Below, one piece after another: positions 19,169 to 32,373 of a stretch of 64,000 bases of DNA. The translations under genes were made by a program, and so were the position numbers. Each line of letters begins with the position of its first letter. The first letter of the stretch is position 1. Source of the DNA: Silene latifolia. Lineage: Eukaryota; Streptophyta; Magnoliopsida; Caryophyllales; Caryophyllaceae. The stretch is from positions 9,626,001 to 9,690,000 of the forward strand of contig NC_133526.1 in NCBI RefSeq assembly GCF_048544455.1, written 5' to 3'. The notes beneath the pieces were generated by a model. The model saw only the letters and a list, made by a program, of their open reading frames with translations. It did not search any database and was not told where the DNA came from.

Positions 19169-22100
19169 CTAACTTAGAAGACCCCTTTGTTTGAATACTT
19201 CATGCATTGCTGCGCCAATCTTTGCAGGTGACTCTACCACTGTAGCCCCTACCTCTCTTAATGTCTTGATCTTGTCTTGCGCTGTTCCCTTTCCACCCGA
19301 CACAATGGCTGCAAGACAAAAAAAATTAAAAAGAAAATACTTGGCAACTGGCTACACACAATCCAACAGTCCTGCAATTGAATAAGGTAACTTCAACAGA
19401 AGCAACGAAAGGAGTCTGCCAGAACTGAGAGTAGTACAAGGGCAATTCCACTTTCAGTCCTAAAAACTGAAAATGCAGATCAGACAACTGCTAACAAATG
19501 AGAAAAAAATATGAAGCAATACCTCCAGCATGACCCATGCGTCGGCCAGGAGGTGCTGTTAGGCCAGCAATGAAAGCAACTACAGGCTTTTCAGTTCCAC
19601 TTTCCTGTTCCAAGCAAATACACCCATTACAGACAATAGATCAACCAGGTTACACTAGAAAGAGGGAAGCAATGACACCATTCCCATACAGTTCTTTAGT
19701 CCAGATGTATGCTAGATGCATAATTTGTCCTATTATAATGCCGTTCTCTTTCAAAAAGGAACCCCTTCCCCAAAAGTGAATGGCGTAATCGTTTGTCCAG
19801 TTCAGGTAATCAATAAATAGTTGACAATCACCCTATGTTAGATATTACCAGTGATACAAATAGGAGCAGCACTTCCCAAGGAGCTATATACAATACTGAT
19901 TACAGTCACCCAATAACTCTCATTAACATGCAGCCAAAGGCTACCAAAGCATCAGGAGTCCTGATTTTTATTTCATATAGAGAAAAACAGGTTTTTCCCA
20001 GATCTAACTGCCCTCGTCACTTTTTAGTGTCTTCAAGAACCTTGCAGTGATGTTCTATATAAATAACCTAGTTTCAACATTTGAACCAGATTCCTAGGCA
20101 CTGAAAAGGACAAGATGGCTATAATGTAATACTCCATAGATGGCACCAAAAGTCCATGTCTAGTAACTTTCTCAGCACATATGTTACTCAAGTCTCCGAC
20201 CCTTCAGATCATGATCACAATTCACACATCTCATCTTTCGCTTTACTTGTTGATTATGTCAAAACCCCATATTAAAAAACTAGCCACCTAGATCCCAACG
20301 GCAATCGTACTAAGAGATATATGTAGTTTTTCATTAAGAGACTTCACCTATACTGAAAACTTCAAAATGGATTTATAAAATTCTTCATTTATTTTAGATG
20401 ATATGATGTAAGTGTACGTGATGAGCTGATGACACACAGTCAGCCAGTTAGTAATAATTTGTAAAACAGCAATTGAACTATGTATAGATATTGCAATAAA
20501 AACTTTAAGACACTTCCCAAGTTCCAAACTAGTACTGTATTTTATATTAGAGTAAATTATCAAAAACTACCTTTTATATACTTTTTAAAAATTAACTTTT
20601 TAAAAATTACTCCCTTATATAATTTTTTTTAAAACTTACCGCCTTTAAATAGATAAATTTTAAATTTTGATAGCAGAGGCCTTTTCCGGTGAAATATGAT
20701 GTGAATGGACCGATTTACCCTTCAGTTATTATTTCCCCTTTTTACCTGCCTACTTATTGTACTAATCTTTGTGTGTTACTTTGCATTTAGCAAACCTCCT
20801 TTTTACCGTCTTTTACCTTTTCATTCAACTTGTTAATTAATCAAAATCTTATGCGTATTCTGGTCTCATCTAATCACCACCATCAATTTTAATTCATCCT
20901 CACCAGTATTACGCAGGTTTTTAATTTCTTTTAGAGTTTTTTGTCAAAAACTACCTTATATTTAGGGGTATTTGTAAAAATACTACCTTACATTATTTTT
21001 TTTGTTTTCGACTACCTTTGGTTTCTTTATTTTTGGTCAATAACTACCTATGTTAAGAGTCTAGACGGAATTAGTCAATTTTCTGGCTTTAACCTATCTC
21101 CCATGAGTCCTTTATGTTTCAAACTTGCTTAGATCATATTTTGGGAAGTCATGATGTACTTACGCTTAACTTTAAGAGATGTTCGTAGTTATTATTGAAA
21201 TGTGAAAACATAAATTATGCTTATTTGAAGTTAAATTGTGGTTTGAACTTTGAACGCACTTGATCATTGTTGTTCGGTGTTAAGAGAGTAATATGAGATA
21301 GGTTAATGTCATCAAATCGACCAAATTTCGCTATATTTTCAGCATAGGTAGTTTCTGACCAAAAAAAGAGAAAACAAAGGTATTCTAAAACAAGAAAAAT
21401 AATATAAGGTAGTCTTTTTACAAATACCCCTAAATATAAGGTAGTTTTTGACAAAAAACCCTTTCTTTTACCCTAAATTTTTCTTAAATTACTGTTAATT
21501 ATCTCCAATTTATTGAATTTGTAGGGTTTAATTTCGTCTGTGTTTAGATTATTGTCTTGAGATGTTTGATGGTTATGAATTACAGATTTATTACAGATTA
21601 ATGAAGATTAAATACCTCTTGTTGTTCTCTTGAGATGCTTAAAATTATGGGTAAGATAAACCGAGAATTAGGAGAGAGGGATTAAGGGAAAGAATGCTAA
21701 AGTAATGGGGAGTGAGAGAGGGGAAGACAAACTAACAGAGGAATGAATGAACAATGGATATAAGAAAATAGGGAGGGGTATTTTTGTCAGAAAAAACAAA
21801 ATTTGGAGGCAAAAATTCAAACTGGTCGAAATATTCCTTATTGATTCCCCTGAGATGAATTTTGGTATCAAATTCTAAAGTTTAGCTATTTAAAGGTAGT
21901 AAGTTATAAAAAAAAAAATTATAAAAGGGAGTAATTTTTAAATAGTTGCATGTAAAAGGGAGTTTGTGATAATTTACTCTTTATATTACTTAATAAGGTA
22001 CCGACCATAATCCTTACACTTATCCAACAACAGCAGAATCACTTCCCCCCTTCTTTTACTTAAGAAATGATTGACATTGTGACTCACCTTGATTAGAGCA

Positions 22101-25100
22101 GCGGCATCCTCTTCAGCAGTACCTCCGATTTCACCAATAAGAATGATACCTGCAATGTACACACGGGTAAAATCGTGAGATGTTGAAATGATAGTCAGCC
22201 TAAGTTTCATGGAGTGTCACTTGCACAAGCAAAAACAAGAGATGCCACAAGGATATTCTGCCTCCAGTGGTTCCTATAGGTCACCTCATGACATAAGCTC
22301 ATTAAACGAGTGCAATGGTGCCAAACTACTCGCAAGGCGAATTCTTACTATGTATTTCTGAGTTAGTTCATTCTGGCCCCTCATAATTCAGTTATTGACA
22401 TCTCATAATTTGCCATGTTCCTGAAATCTTCCTTTAAAGGATTAGAAATCCTTACACTTATACCCAAACGAGTCGAAACTGGACAAGATGGCAACAAAAA
22501 TTTCACATCACAAGTTTTACAGTCATCACCTTCTATTTCGGAAGACATTATTTCTTTCTATTATATTCTCTGTAATTAGCGGATCAACAGACAATAGCCA
22601 TCTAGAAGGGTTTTTTTCCCTAAATGCAGATATCAAAAGCCTAATTACAAAAAATTTCAAGTATATTTTATATTTAAAAAATGCATAGAAAACACAATCA
22701 ATTCTAGTATGCAAAATTATTATAACAAAGCAAGCACCCTGAACACAAACATAGTCACCTACCAAGAGCAAAAATGCAAAAATGCAAAATTAGAACCAAG
22801 AATTATCCAGAAAAATTCACGAGTCTCATGACACATACTGACACAAAACAAATATGACAAAAAAGAGAAAATAATGAATGTTGACCTTCTGTCTGTGGAT
22901 CAGCAATAAACTTCTCAATGCAATCAACAAAATTTGTGCCATTGAAAGGGTCTCCACCAATTCCTACACAGGTGGATTGCCCAAGTCCAACAGCCGTTGT
23001 TTGGAAAACCTACCTCACAAATGAAAAGGACGAAGATGTCAAGTACAGCTAGTGGAAAGAGTATCACACACATTTGCAGATTATACGACTGAATATTTGA
23101 TCAACAATCTCTCAACTCTAAACCCAATACAATGTATCAATCAACCAATAAAGCCACATGGTCCAGAGACAATATTTTAGAAGGATATTTCTCTAAAAAT
23201 GAAATACAGATGCCAGCAGTAATCCATGTGCTTGGTATCTTTGAGGGAAAAGCTCTTCCAATCATTGCCGGAAAAAATTCAGGGATGCAATATTCATTCC
23301 TATAGATTGGCGTAACAATGAATAACAAGAGAGAGTAGAGTCAAAAGCACGCAGCGAAACAGGATTTTGGTTAGTTGAAAATGCACTGTGTTGGTTATAA
23401 AAGTGAAGGCTGAGAAACATTAAATTAAATCAGCACCACAGGGTAAGCACAAAGTTGTGAACTCAAAAATAAGAATCTCACTGCAAAGCAGAAAAAGACT
23501 TTTTAACATGTCTTCTGTGGGCATGCCAAATCACAAAATTAAAATGACAGCAGCATCATGAAAAGAACAAAATTGTTGCAATGTATTCCCTCCATTTTTC
23601 CATGGCAACACTTTTACCCTCACAAAAAGTGGGTTAACTTGAAAAAAAAAAAAAAAACATGACAGAGAGCATTCAGAGTAGGCACAATTGAGCAGCTATT
23701 GCTTTAACAAGCTGGGCTCATGAGAAACTGCTGTCAAAAGCTTATCACGTAATCATACAAAAGAATGACGTGTTCTCACCGCTTCATATGTCAATGTGCC
23801 AGATCGAGAAACAATTCCAATACGACCCGGTTTGTGGATGTAGCCAGGCATAATTCCTATCTTGCACTCTCCTGGTTTAATGATACCAGGGCAGTTTGGA
23901 CCTATTAGTCTGGTTTTTGATTGTCTGTTGAGTGCCGCTTTTACACGAACCTGAACAACACAAATAAAAAATAATGAATAATACAGAAGAATCTTGCAAG
24001 TGAAAAAGGCCTGCTTAACAACTCCACAAGAAATTACAAGTATATCCAATTAGTACGACTATTCTTAGCGACAATATAAGAAGACTGTTTTGCTTAGTAT
24101 AAATTGTTTACATCCATAAATCTAGCTGACAAAAGGCAGTTGAATCATATAAAAGGTAAAGATCAATAAATCAAAGATAATAAATTGATTTCAAAACATG
24201 AAAACAAAAAAGAAACAAAAACCTGAAAACACCGACTCCACAAAAAAAGAACAAATAACTAATTAACTTAAAACCTGGCTTCCTTCAATTACTCCCGCAA
24301 TGTTGGGACTCCTTCAAATACACAGTTAAGTGTGCTATCTCTCACCCTAATCCGTATATACATTCTTTCTATCTCCCACCCTCTTTATCTTGTTTTGCTT
24401 CATAAGTACACATTCTGATCTACAGCCATATAACAAGAAATTAACCTCTTCTGTGATGATACAAGATTTAACACATATCTGGAAAGGGCGGAGAGGGCAG
24501 AGTGAAGTGAATGAGTGAAAGAAATTTATGCATACTCATAAAAGATAAATTTAACGTAGCACACGTGGAAAGGAAAGCAGCTAAGGAGTCGTTTGGTTAC
24601 ATACGGGAACATACAATGCCTAGGAAGTGTCATATCACATGATTTTAGAATTCATGTGAATTAGAAAATGTTGTTTGGTTACATGTAGGCATTGTAATTC
24701 AATGTAGGCATTCTCACTTACCTAGGGGGATCTAGGTAAGCAACTTCCTCCATTATGGAGGAATTGGAATTCATGGGAAGTTCCAATTCATGTGAATTGG
24801 GGTAACCAAACAACCTACCCATTTTGCAATTCACGTGAATTAAAGTTCCTGTGTAATTTAGTGGGCAACCAAACGACCCCTAACTGTTTGCTTTATGATT
24901 TACTTACATCTTGGGTATGGAACTCTAAGTACTCCTTAGTTATTAAAATAAGAATGGTAGTACACCTTCCCTTTCCAGGTGAAGGGACGAGAACACATAC
25001 TGTATTAAATAATGATATGCCAGGTCATAACTCATATCATCAATGTCAAGAAGCCAGTAAGCCTGAATAAATACTCCGTACTAATAAGCCATATTGATAG

Positions 25101-27083
25101 CACAACTAACAATCAAAAGACGTTCATAAATCAAATAGGACACAATGGAAATGATATTGATAAAGAGTATAAGACAGTTATTGATAAACAAGCAGCCTTG
25201 ATGATCCATAGAAGATAGCTCACCATGTCATGCTGAGGAATTCCCTCAGTGATGCAGACGATGAGATCCAACTCAGCTTCCAATCCTTCCATAATTGCTT
25301 TAGCAGCAAAGGGTGGGGGGACATATATGACTGATGCATTGGCCTTTGTTTCAGACTTTGCTTCTGCAACGGAGTTGAAAACAGGGAGCCCTAGGTGCTC
25401 ACTTCCACCCTTTCCTGGAGTAACACCACCAACCTAATAACGACAATAATTAATGAATAACCAAAGCACCTTCAATCAGAGATAAAAAGGTCCATAAATC
25501 AACAAAGCTGGCATAACCAACACTGACCAGAAAACAATAATTAATGAGTTAAAATGTTTTAGTAATATTCACTGATGGATTATATAATGGACTAACTAAC
25601 TAACTACAAACAGAGCTAAATTCAGCTGGGAGACAAATACGCAAATATCGCAAAAACAACTATTGCAATAATGAATGAAGACCTATTGAAGGGGAACAGG
25701 AATAGTTGTAATGAGTTAATGACGCAAGGTTGTTGGTATGTCTCTGTTTAACAATGCATAATGTTAAATCATGCAAAATGGCCTGGACAACAGAGAGAGT
25801 CCGCTTCATAAGCCGGAGGGAGGCTCCAATCTAACACCAATTGGCAATAGAGGAAGCAGTCTCTTAGCTTATACTCCCTCTGTTCCGGTCATTTGTTGTC
25901 CTATTCCATTTTGAGGTGTCTCAGTCAATTGTTGTCCTTTCTATTTTAGGATTGCATTTGATGAGCAATTTAATCCTTCACACCCAATTTGGTCCACTTG
26001 TCATTTTATAATTGACCCCCTCCTCTTTCCTTGGTCTTTGTGCCAAAATCAAACGACAACAATTGACTGGGACGGAGGGAGTATCTATGGGTTTATTCAC
26101 ATAATGCAGCATATATAGAGTTGACAAACCGTCAAAAACGTAATTAGAAATCGATTTCCCATGTTGATAAACAAAACTCACAATCCCCACAAAAGAATGA
26201 TGGACAGCTGAAATTGAGTGAACCGTTTAACCTCAACTAAGCATAATATCACAACTCCCAACTTTTTACAAGAAATACACAGCTTAATGACGGTTCAAAA
26301 TCGCTCCATAATCTACCATTAATTTCACAATCCTAGCAAAGAGGTATCGTGACAATAAGTTACGGGTTGAAACTTCAAATCCCCTACGCCTATATTGTAC
26401 TCCCTCTGTCCTGGTCATTTGTTGTCTTTTTCCATTTTTGGGTGTCTCAGTCATTTGTTGTACTTTCTATTTTAAGAATGAACTTGATGAGTAATTTGAC
26501 CATTCTCATTCAATTTATTCCAATTGTCATATAGTTATTGGTCCTCTCCTCTTTCCTTGGTCTTTGTGCCAGAACAAAAGGACAATAATTGAGCGGGACG
26601 GAGGGAGTAAATTGTAATGGCCTTGCGCCTCATTTGACACTCAAAAAAAAATCACAATCCTAATGCATTCATCACTCCGACATTAATTAATTCACTAAAA
26701 CGCTAACCAAAATGAAAACAACAAACACATTCAGATCAAGGCAAACAATCATTTTCAAGTTTGATAAACATAAATAAGTAAACAATTGATCGGGACGGAG
26801 GGAGTAACAAATTAAGGAATAAGATTGAAAAGGATAAAGAGGCGGGAAAAATAACCATATTGGTGCCATATTCAATGGCTTGTTCAGTGTGGAAGGTGCC
26901 ATTTTTACCGGTGATACCTTGACATATTACGCGAGTGTTCTTGTCGACGAACACAGCAGGCGGAGGGTCACGTGACGACGACCCGAATTTCCGGATTTGA
27001 CCCGATAAAGAGGGTTTTTGAGAGGCGAGAAGCTTGGAGGACAAGTTAGATAGCAGTCTGCTCGCTTGTCTTGCGCTCCCCAT
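19169..27083 (-). CDS. Succinyl-CoA ligase (ADP-forming) alpha subunit, mitochondrial
   Basis: Seven exons on the - strand: 26856-27083, 25224-25433, 23780-23950, 22886-23009, 22088-22149, 19523-19604, 19169-19308 (stop TAG). The product has 338 residues, the usual size. The enzyme of the TCA cycle interconverts succinyl-CoA and succinate with ATP formation, pairing with a beta subunit in the mitochondrial matrix. Residues 1-40 are Ser/Arg/Leu-rich like a mitochondrial presequence. Then come the CoA-binding loop [53 protein letters not shown] and [12 protein letters not shown]. The phospho-histidine loop GHAGA is split by the last intron. All junctions are GT-AG. Introns carry Stowaway, Tourist-like and nested Mutator-like elements. 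Confidence 0.95.
20550..21979. mobile_element. Outer Mutator-like non-autonomous element in intron 6 of the ligase gene
   Basis: The ends are GAGTAAATTATCAAAAACT and its inverted counterpart, with similarity extending about 100 bp. It is flanked by the 9-bp direct repeat TTTATATTA (20541-20549 and 21980-21988). A 9-bp duplication with long TIRs is the hallmark of Mutator-like elements. There is no transposase. A second element sits inside it. Confidence 0.85.
20934..21461. mobile_element. Inner Mutator-like MITE nested in the 20550-21979 element
   Basis: TIRs start GAGTTTTTTGTCAAAAACTA (left) and GGGTTTTTTGTCAAAAACTA (right, inverted), and similarity extends beyond 100 bp. It is flanked by the 9-bp direct repeat TTTCTTTTA (20925-20933 and 21462-21470). 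Removing it restores one continuous outer element. The two arms yield matching short reading frames that are only TIR translations. Confidence 0.85.
24585..24880. mobile_element. Tourist-like (PIF/Harbinger) MITE in ligase intron 2
   Basis: TIRs are GGAGTCGTTTGGTTAC and inverted GGGGTCGTTTGGTTGCC, flanked by the 3-bp duplication TAA. The interior repeats AATTCATGTGAATT-like palindromes. It is 296 bp and non-coding. A related copy lies at 39803-40063. Confidence 0.75.
25874..26081. mobile_element. Stowaway MITE in ligase intron 1
   Basis: Ends CTCCCTCTGTTCCGGTCATT and inverted CTCCCTCCGTCCCAGTCAAT, flanked by TA. It is 208 bp, the same size and family as the copy at 26400. Confidence 0.85.
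26400..26607. mobile_element. Stowaway MITE in ligase intron 1
   Basis: Ends CTCCCTCTGTCCTGGTCATT and inverted CTCCCTCCGTCCCGCTCAAT with TA duplication. It is 208 bp. A half copy (right end only) follows at about 26784-26806. Confidence 0.85.
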
Positions 27084-27566
27084 TTTTAGGGCTTCCTTGT
27101 TTTTTTTTGTTTTTTTTACTGTGTGTCTGTCTCTTCTTTCCGACGATGAGATGATCGTAGTTTAAGAGGGATGAAAATGGATGCCAATTGCCAACCTTTT
27201 GGGCCATTTTTTGTATCGGACGGACCTACCTACTTCTTAGAAGATTCAACCAAAAATTTGAATAAGGTGCAACACTCCTATCCTATGGACGGTCCTAGTA
27301 CCAACACCGCTAGACCTATAAATTATTTCGTTCGGTTTCAGATTGGGTTAAATCGATTCCATTTAAGTTAGGTTGCCCATAATTTCGATTTTAGTTCGAT
27401 TTTGTGCTATTTTGAGTCGAGTTAGATCAATTTCAGTTCAGTTTTATTTCACGTGATAATTTTCTTGAATTTATAGTAAAAAAAAATAAAAAGCTTAAAT
27501 ATATCTTATAATTTCTAATTTGAATGTAATAATTTATAATTTATAATATCATTAATAAATAAAGAA
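27084..27566. other. Ligase promoter side and AT-rich spacer
   Basis: Upstream of the ligase ATG there is a pyrimidine-rich leader on the coding strand. No TATA box stands out. The rest is unassigned. Confidence 0.35.
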
Positions 27567-28018
27567 GGTGTGCTGATTTTCGCAGTACATATTTTACTCA
27601 TTGCAGTACATTTTGACGATTATGCCCCTCTCATTTTCCATCCCATTTTTTTCGATGTGTTCTCTAATTTCCTCTCTTATTCATGAACACCGTCAACTAC
27701 CAGTGTTATCAACTACCTTTATACCACCGTTAAGCAAACCACCACCGTAAAATGGCCACCACTCCAACACTCTAATCCTGATCTTCGATCAAAATCCAGA
27801 AACAAATTCACCAAAAAGCATCAAACAATGCAAGTATTAAACACAATCGCAATAGAAAGACTAACCCTACAAACGGCGTCGTATTAGGTGCAAAAATAGA
27901 GTTCGGGGAACGCAACGTGGTTCATATATGGTTTACTGTGCTGTTTTGGTGTTTCCTCCTACTATTTGCAGGCTTTTGATGGTTGAACTTTAAGGTTAAT
28001 TAATTTTAACATACACAC

Positions 28019-28063
<45 letters not shown>

Positions 28064-28293
28064 AATTTTAACATAAACTCTAATTAATAGTGGATTAATT
28101 AATGAATTAAATACATACCCTACACCTGAATAATCATCCATAATTGTAGAATTTGAATGAGTATGGAGGAGGTTAAGGATTCAACAATGGAGAGAATTAG
28201 GTTGATGTTTTTTTTAAGAAGGGTAGACAAATGGAAAGTTTGGTGCAAAAAGTACTACGATGAGTAAAAATTGTACTATGAAAATAAATTCCG
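27567..28293. mobile_element. TIR-bearing non-autonomous DNA element
   Basis: Both arms carry the pattern CAGTACA-TTTACTCAT-GTAGTAC in inverted orientation over about 60 bp. Direct repeats ATAAAGAA flank it (27559-27566 and 28294-28301), with a ninth base mismatched, which suits a Mutator-like or hAT element. An A-run of about 40 bases occurs inside at 28022-28060. Non-coding. Confidence 0.65.
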
Positions 28294-28561
28294 ATAAAGA
28301 ATTAATAAAAAAACACATAAAATATGAGTTTATTATGACTTTATGAGGAAATAAATAAATAGTTTTAATTCAGGTCAATTGTAACCTTGTTTGTGTTGTT
28401 AAGAAACCACTCCAGCCAAAAGGTTAAGCTAATGGTTGGAATCCCAAATTTGATTTTATATGCTAATAGTTCTCAATTTCAGATATATACAGGTTCGAGT
28501 ATCATACAATTATTATTAAATTCGATTCGGTTTCGATTCTCGCAACCCGGCGGTGATTGAT

Positions 28562-28610
28562 TTTTTATTTTTTATTTTTTATTTTTTATTTTTTATTTTT
28601 TATTTTTAGA
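28562..28610 (+). repeat. (TTTTTTA)n microsatellite
   Basis: About seven copies of a 7-base T-rich unit, directly before the truncated RTE tail. Confidence 0.8.
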
Positions 28611-29036
28611 GCATGAATTTATTTTTAGTATTTGATGTTTTTTGACAGATTTAGTGTTTTTATTTATTTATTTAATTTAAAGAAATTAATTTATTTATTT
28701 TTCTCTCCTTTATTACACACTTTTTCAACAACCACTTTCTTATAGATTTTACCTGGTTCATTCCAGATCCTTAACTCTATTTCGGTTTTTAAAAATCGTT
28801 TTAATCTTTTCTCTCGATTTAAATTTTAAGTTTTTATAAAAGAAAAGATTTAATTCGATTTTAAAACCCCTAAGTTCACCTTGACTTTCCATTACATTTT
28901 CGTTCTCCTTTTGTTTTTATCTTCCCTTTTTATTCGCATTTTGAGCGTGCGTTCTCACCCATGACGGTTGAAAGGATGATTCATATCACCACCCCAAATC
29001 ATTTTGGGATTAAGCGCTCGATGTTGTTGTTGTTGT
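28611..29036 (+). mobile_element. 3' fragment of an RTE LINE
   Basis: The sequence aligns along its whole length with the 3' untranslated part of the RTE at 5455-8136 and ends in the same (TTG)n tail. It contains no coding part, as expected from aborted reverse transcription. Confidence 0.85.
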
Positions 29037-29082
29037 AGAAAGATGAAACAAAAGGAAAACCTCAAAAAGAAGAACATAAACA

Positions 29083-29150
29083 CAAATTCTCATTTAGATC
29101 GGCGTTGATCGACAATACCAATTCTGAAGCTTGTGACGGATATATGGGAG
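29083..29150. mobile_element. Half copy of the CAAATTCTCAT MITE family
   Basis: ACAAATTCTCATTT and CTTGTGACGGATATA match one arm of the MITEs at 13157 and 32788. The second arm is missing. Confidence 0.4.
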
Positions 29151-29339
29151 ACTTACACGAACATAAATATCTTGAGCCCCTTGGATCTTGGAAGCAGGTT
29201 ACGTAGTGTCCTTTTTCTTCCAAAGTTCACTAATTGGTGAGAAAATGTTGGTGTTTTGTGTCCAAAAATATCTTATCCCACATCTATATTTGTCCTCCTA
29301 CTCATTCTGCTCCAACAGACAAGCTAAGGCCACAGAATA

Positions 29340-31705
29340 ATGGCATCTTCAAACCTTGCTCTTCATTTCCCAACTCTTACACCACCAATCTCCAGACCAC
29401 AAACATTTTTCCATAATTACTCTACAAAAACACTTAAATTTCCTCCTCCTCATCATCAGAAAAATAGTACTACATGCAGAGCATCATCATCGTCGTCATC
29501 ATCGAGTTTTATAAGGGAGTATGATTTGTATGAACTGATGGGAATAGAGAGTAGCAGTGATCAAAGCGAAATAAAGAAGGCGTACAGGTCTCTACAAAAA
29601 AGATGTCATCCTGATATTGCAGGACCTGCAGGACATGACATGGCCATCATTCTTAATGATGCTTATGCTCTTCTTTCTGATCCCATCGCTCGCTTTGCTT
29701 ATGATAAGGTTTGCTACTTACCTCCTTCATATTCACCTCCTGCAAATCTCGTGTCAGAGATACTTGTCAACAAGTCTTTTGTAAGGCCGTCCTGCCATAA
29801 AATAAGTTCCTCACGGTCAAGTGTTTGTCGTTAAGCTCAATAGATTTGCATAACTTTTACTTTAATTACTGAATTGATCTCCGATACCAAGCTGCAACAA
29901 TTTTAATGTGTAGATGTAAGTTGCGAATGTTCTCACTCGCTGAAATCAGTCAACTGTAAACACATTTTGCTGTTTTTGATCCTGCAGGGTGAAGTTTTCC
30001 CAGTAAGCCTTTTGTAAGGCGACTTTGTAATAACATACTGTAAAACCGCCTGCAAAATAAATCATTACCGTAAAATATGGTATTTTACCATTAGTAGTAT
30101 AATTGCTTATGTATCTTCTTACACTAAAAACCATGATAGGAGCAAGCAAAGATGACAGACTTACAAGGCTACACAGGGCAGCCACTGTACTCATCATGGA
30201 TGGGATCAGAAACAGAAGACAGGGCTGTATTTGTAGATGAGGTCAAGTGCATTGGTTGCTTGAAATGTGCTTTGTTTGCTAAGCAGACATTTGCCATTGA
30301 AGCTGCCTATGGGAGAGCTCGTGTAGTTGCTCAATGGGCTGATCCCGAAGATAAAATTCAGGCTTCCATAGACGTCTGTCCTGTCGATTGCATCTCGTAA
30401 ACATCCCTCATCTCTGCTACAAATTCACTTCCACAAGTAGTTCTTTTATCCATTAAATTTTAACACGATGCACACATTACAAATGAGATAGGTCTCCTCA
30501 ATATTTTTTTGGAAACCGCTTCTAATTTCTCTCGCTGATTGTTCCTCACCCTTTCAATATGTGAGACAGTCTCACAAGAGGATGACTCGGTACAATGAAG
30601 GAAGGGAGATTCGAACTGGTTGCATTATTGACTGCTATAATTTTGTGGGTGTTGGCTTACAGGATGGTAGAAAGATCAGATCTTGCAGCACTAGAGTTTC
30701 TCATGTCCAAGCAGCCGCGAGGAAATGTCAGGATTGGGGCTAGTAACACAGCTGGTGCACGAAGTTTTGACGTTTTCTCCGAGGTTAAAGTCTTCCATAA
30801 ACGACTTGATGAAGCTGCTACTAGAAAATCAAATCAAGAGTCGCCGGTAATGCTCCTGCATACCTTGGTCATATTATTCTAAAAGAAATGTGCCTATGAA
30901 TGCTATGCTGCTCAAACTCTTGCTTTCCGGTATTTGACGAGTTTTATCCCCCTAAATGGGGAAAAAGTTTATGTTTTTCCCCTGATGTGAGAAAAATAAC
31001 AAAGTCTAAGCAGCACAGTATGAATATCTAGTATAACCTGATTTGGTGATAGCGTACTCCAATGTCTGCGATTGTTTTCAGTACTCCAAAGTTCAGAGTG
31101 ACGCAAGAATATCAGCAATCCAAGCCATAAGATCAATCTCAAATTGGCTGTACTGGCAATCACCGATTTCACAAACTCCATCAAATCTAGCATTCAGAGG
31201 AGGCAAAGGATTTAATCATCCGGATGTAGAGAAACTCAGAGAAGCAGCCACAGAAGCAAGGAAACACGGTATGTTTCAGACCAGAGACACCAATAGACTG
31301 CTCCCTCAAACAACATTGAAAGATGATTATTGGGCCCCATCTACTCCAACTCCAGTGCAACCACTGGGTAAAAACACGACAAAATCCGACACCATATTAC
31401 ATTCACCAACTTCTGAAGACGGTAAGACTCACAAGGAAACATACATTAAACGAAGGAATTATCCGAGGAGACCCGTAATTACAGTTCTGCCAGTGGGGTT
31501 AGCTGTGCTTGCATCAATCAATGCGATATTACATGGAGCAGGTGCTGGAGTAGTAGAGTTACAACAACATGCTGGTGGTCCTTTCGCACTGCAAGTAGTC
31601 AACAGTTCTTGGTTGCAGGTCGTTCTGGCTGGAGTTCCTTGGTATCTTGTTGGAATAGTTATTGAACGCTTTGTCGATGGTCTCTCGGGCAGGAACAAAA
31701 TGTGA
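29340..31705 (+). CDS. DJC76: Chloroplast J-domain/ferredoxin-domain protein (DJC76/77-type)
   Basis: Exons 29340-29708, 30140-30396, 30663-30846, 31082-31705 (stop TGA), giving 477 residues. The first 50 residues are Ser/Thr/Pro-rich, like a chloroplast transit peptide. The J domain follows (about 58-123) with HPD in RCHPDIAGPAG, the motif that stimulates Hsp70. A 4Fe-4S ferredoxin-like domain follows, with Cys160, 163 and 166 in CIGCLKC and Cys203 and 207 in CPVDC. The C-terminus has hydrophobic stretches (VLPVGLAVLASINAIL, LVGIVIERF) that may anchor it to the thylakoid. This order defines the small plant DnaJ-ferredoxin group DJC76/77/82. The client is unknown, and the choice within the group rests partly on neighbours. 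All introns are GT-AG. Confidence 0.93.
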
Positions 31706-32373
31706 TACCGAATGTGTCGCTGCTACATCTGGAACTCAAATAACTGTAAAAATTTACAAGTTACATTTGTATAGAAAAACTCATACTCCGTACATACCAT
31801 TATATCAACCGCTTATAAAAGCTATAAGCAATTATATACTACTAATGTTACATATTTATTTGCAGCTGTCACCTTCTTGTTTCTTTCCCTTCTTTAATTG
31901 TGAATACAACACTTGACCATAAAAAATGCAATACTAAGAAAAGATTTCGAACATGTAGTTTAAATGCCATCAACCAAAAAGATAGCAGTAGCGAAGCTGC
32001 AAGGAAGATACCAGGAAGACGTGTACTAACGCAATAATAAGAAGTTTAAAGGTGGTATCACAAACCACACCGGACTGCTTTTTAGCGGCAGCATTATGCT
32101 ATGCCTTGCAAAAGTTAAGAAGTTTAAAAGGCTAATTAAAGGACAATATGAAAGCCAAATCAGAACTAACATCAGCAGTAGAATATAATCGAGATTACCA
32201 ACAATCTGAAAGCAAGTCATTAAGAAGTATAATCATTACAAGATAGTTCCACAATGGATAACCTGAATTCCTTTAAACGAAAGGCTTATGAGTAACGACT
32301 ATAACATAACACAATGAGTGCCAATGGGTTACAGAGATAGGATATGGAGGTAAAAGGTGGCTTGTAAAAGCAC
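31706..32373. other. Convergent 3' flanks of the DnaJ-ferredoxin and YLS8 genes
   Basis: Both genes end here tail-to-tail. The stretch should hold their 3' UTRs. No element or further gene is seen. Confidence 0.5.

Noticed and set aside
20941-21454. Two opposing short frames both reading [12 protein letters not shown]
   Set aside because: They are translations of the two inverted arms of the inner Mutator-like element, not genes.
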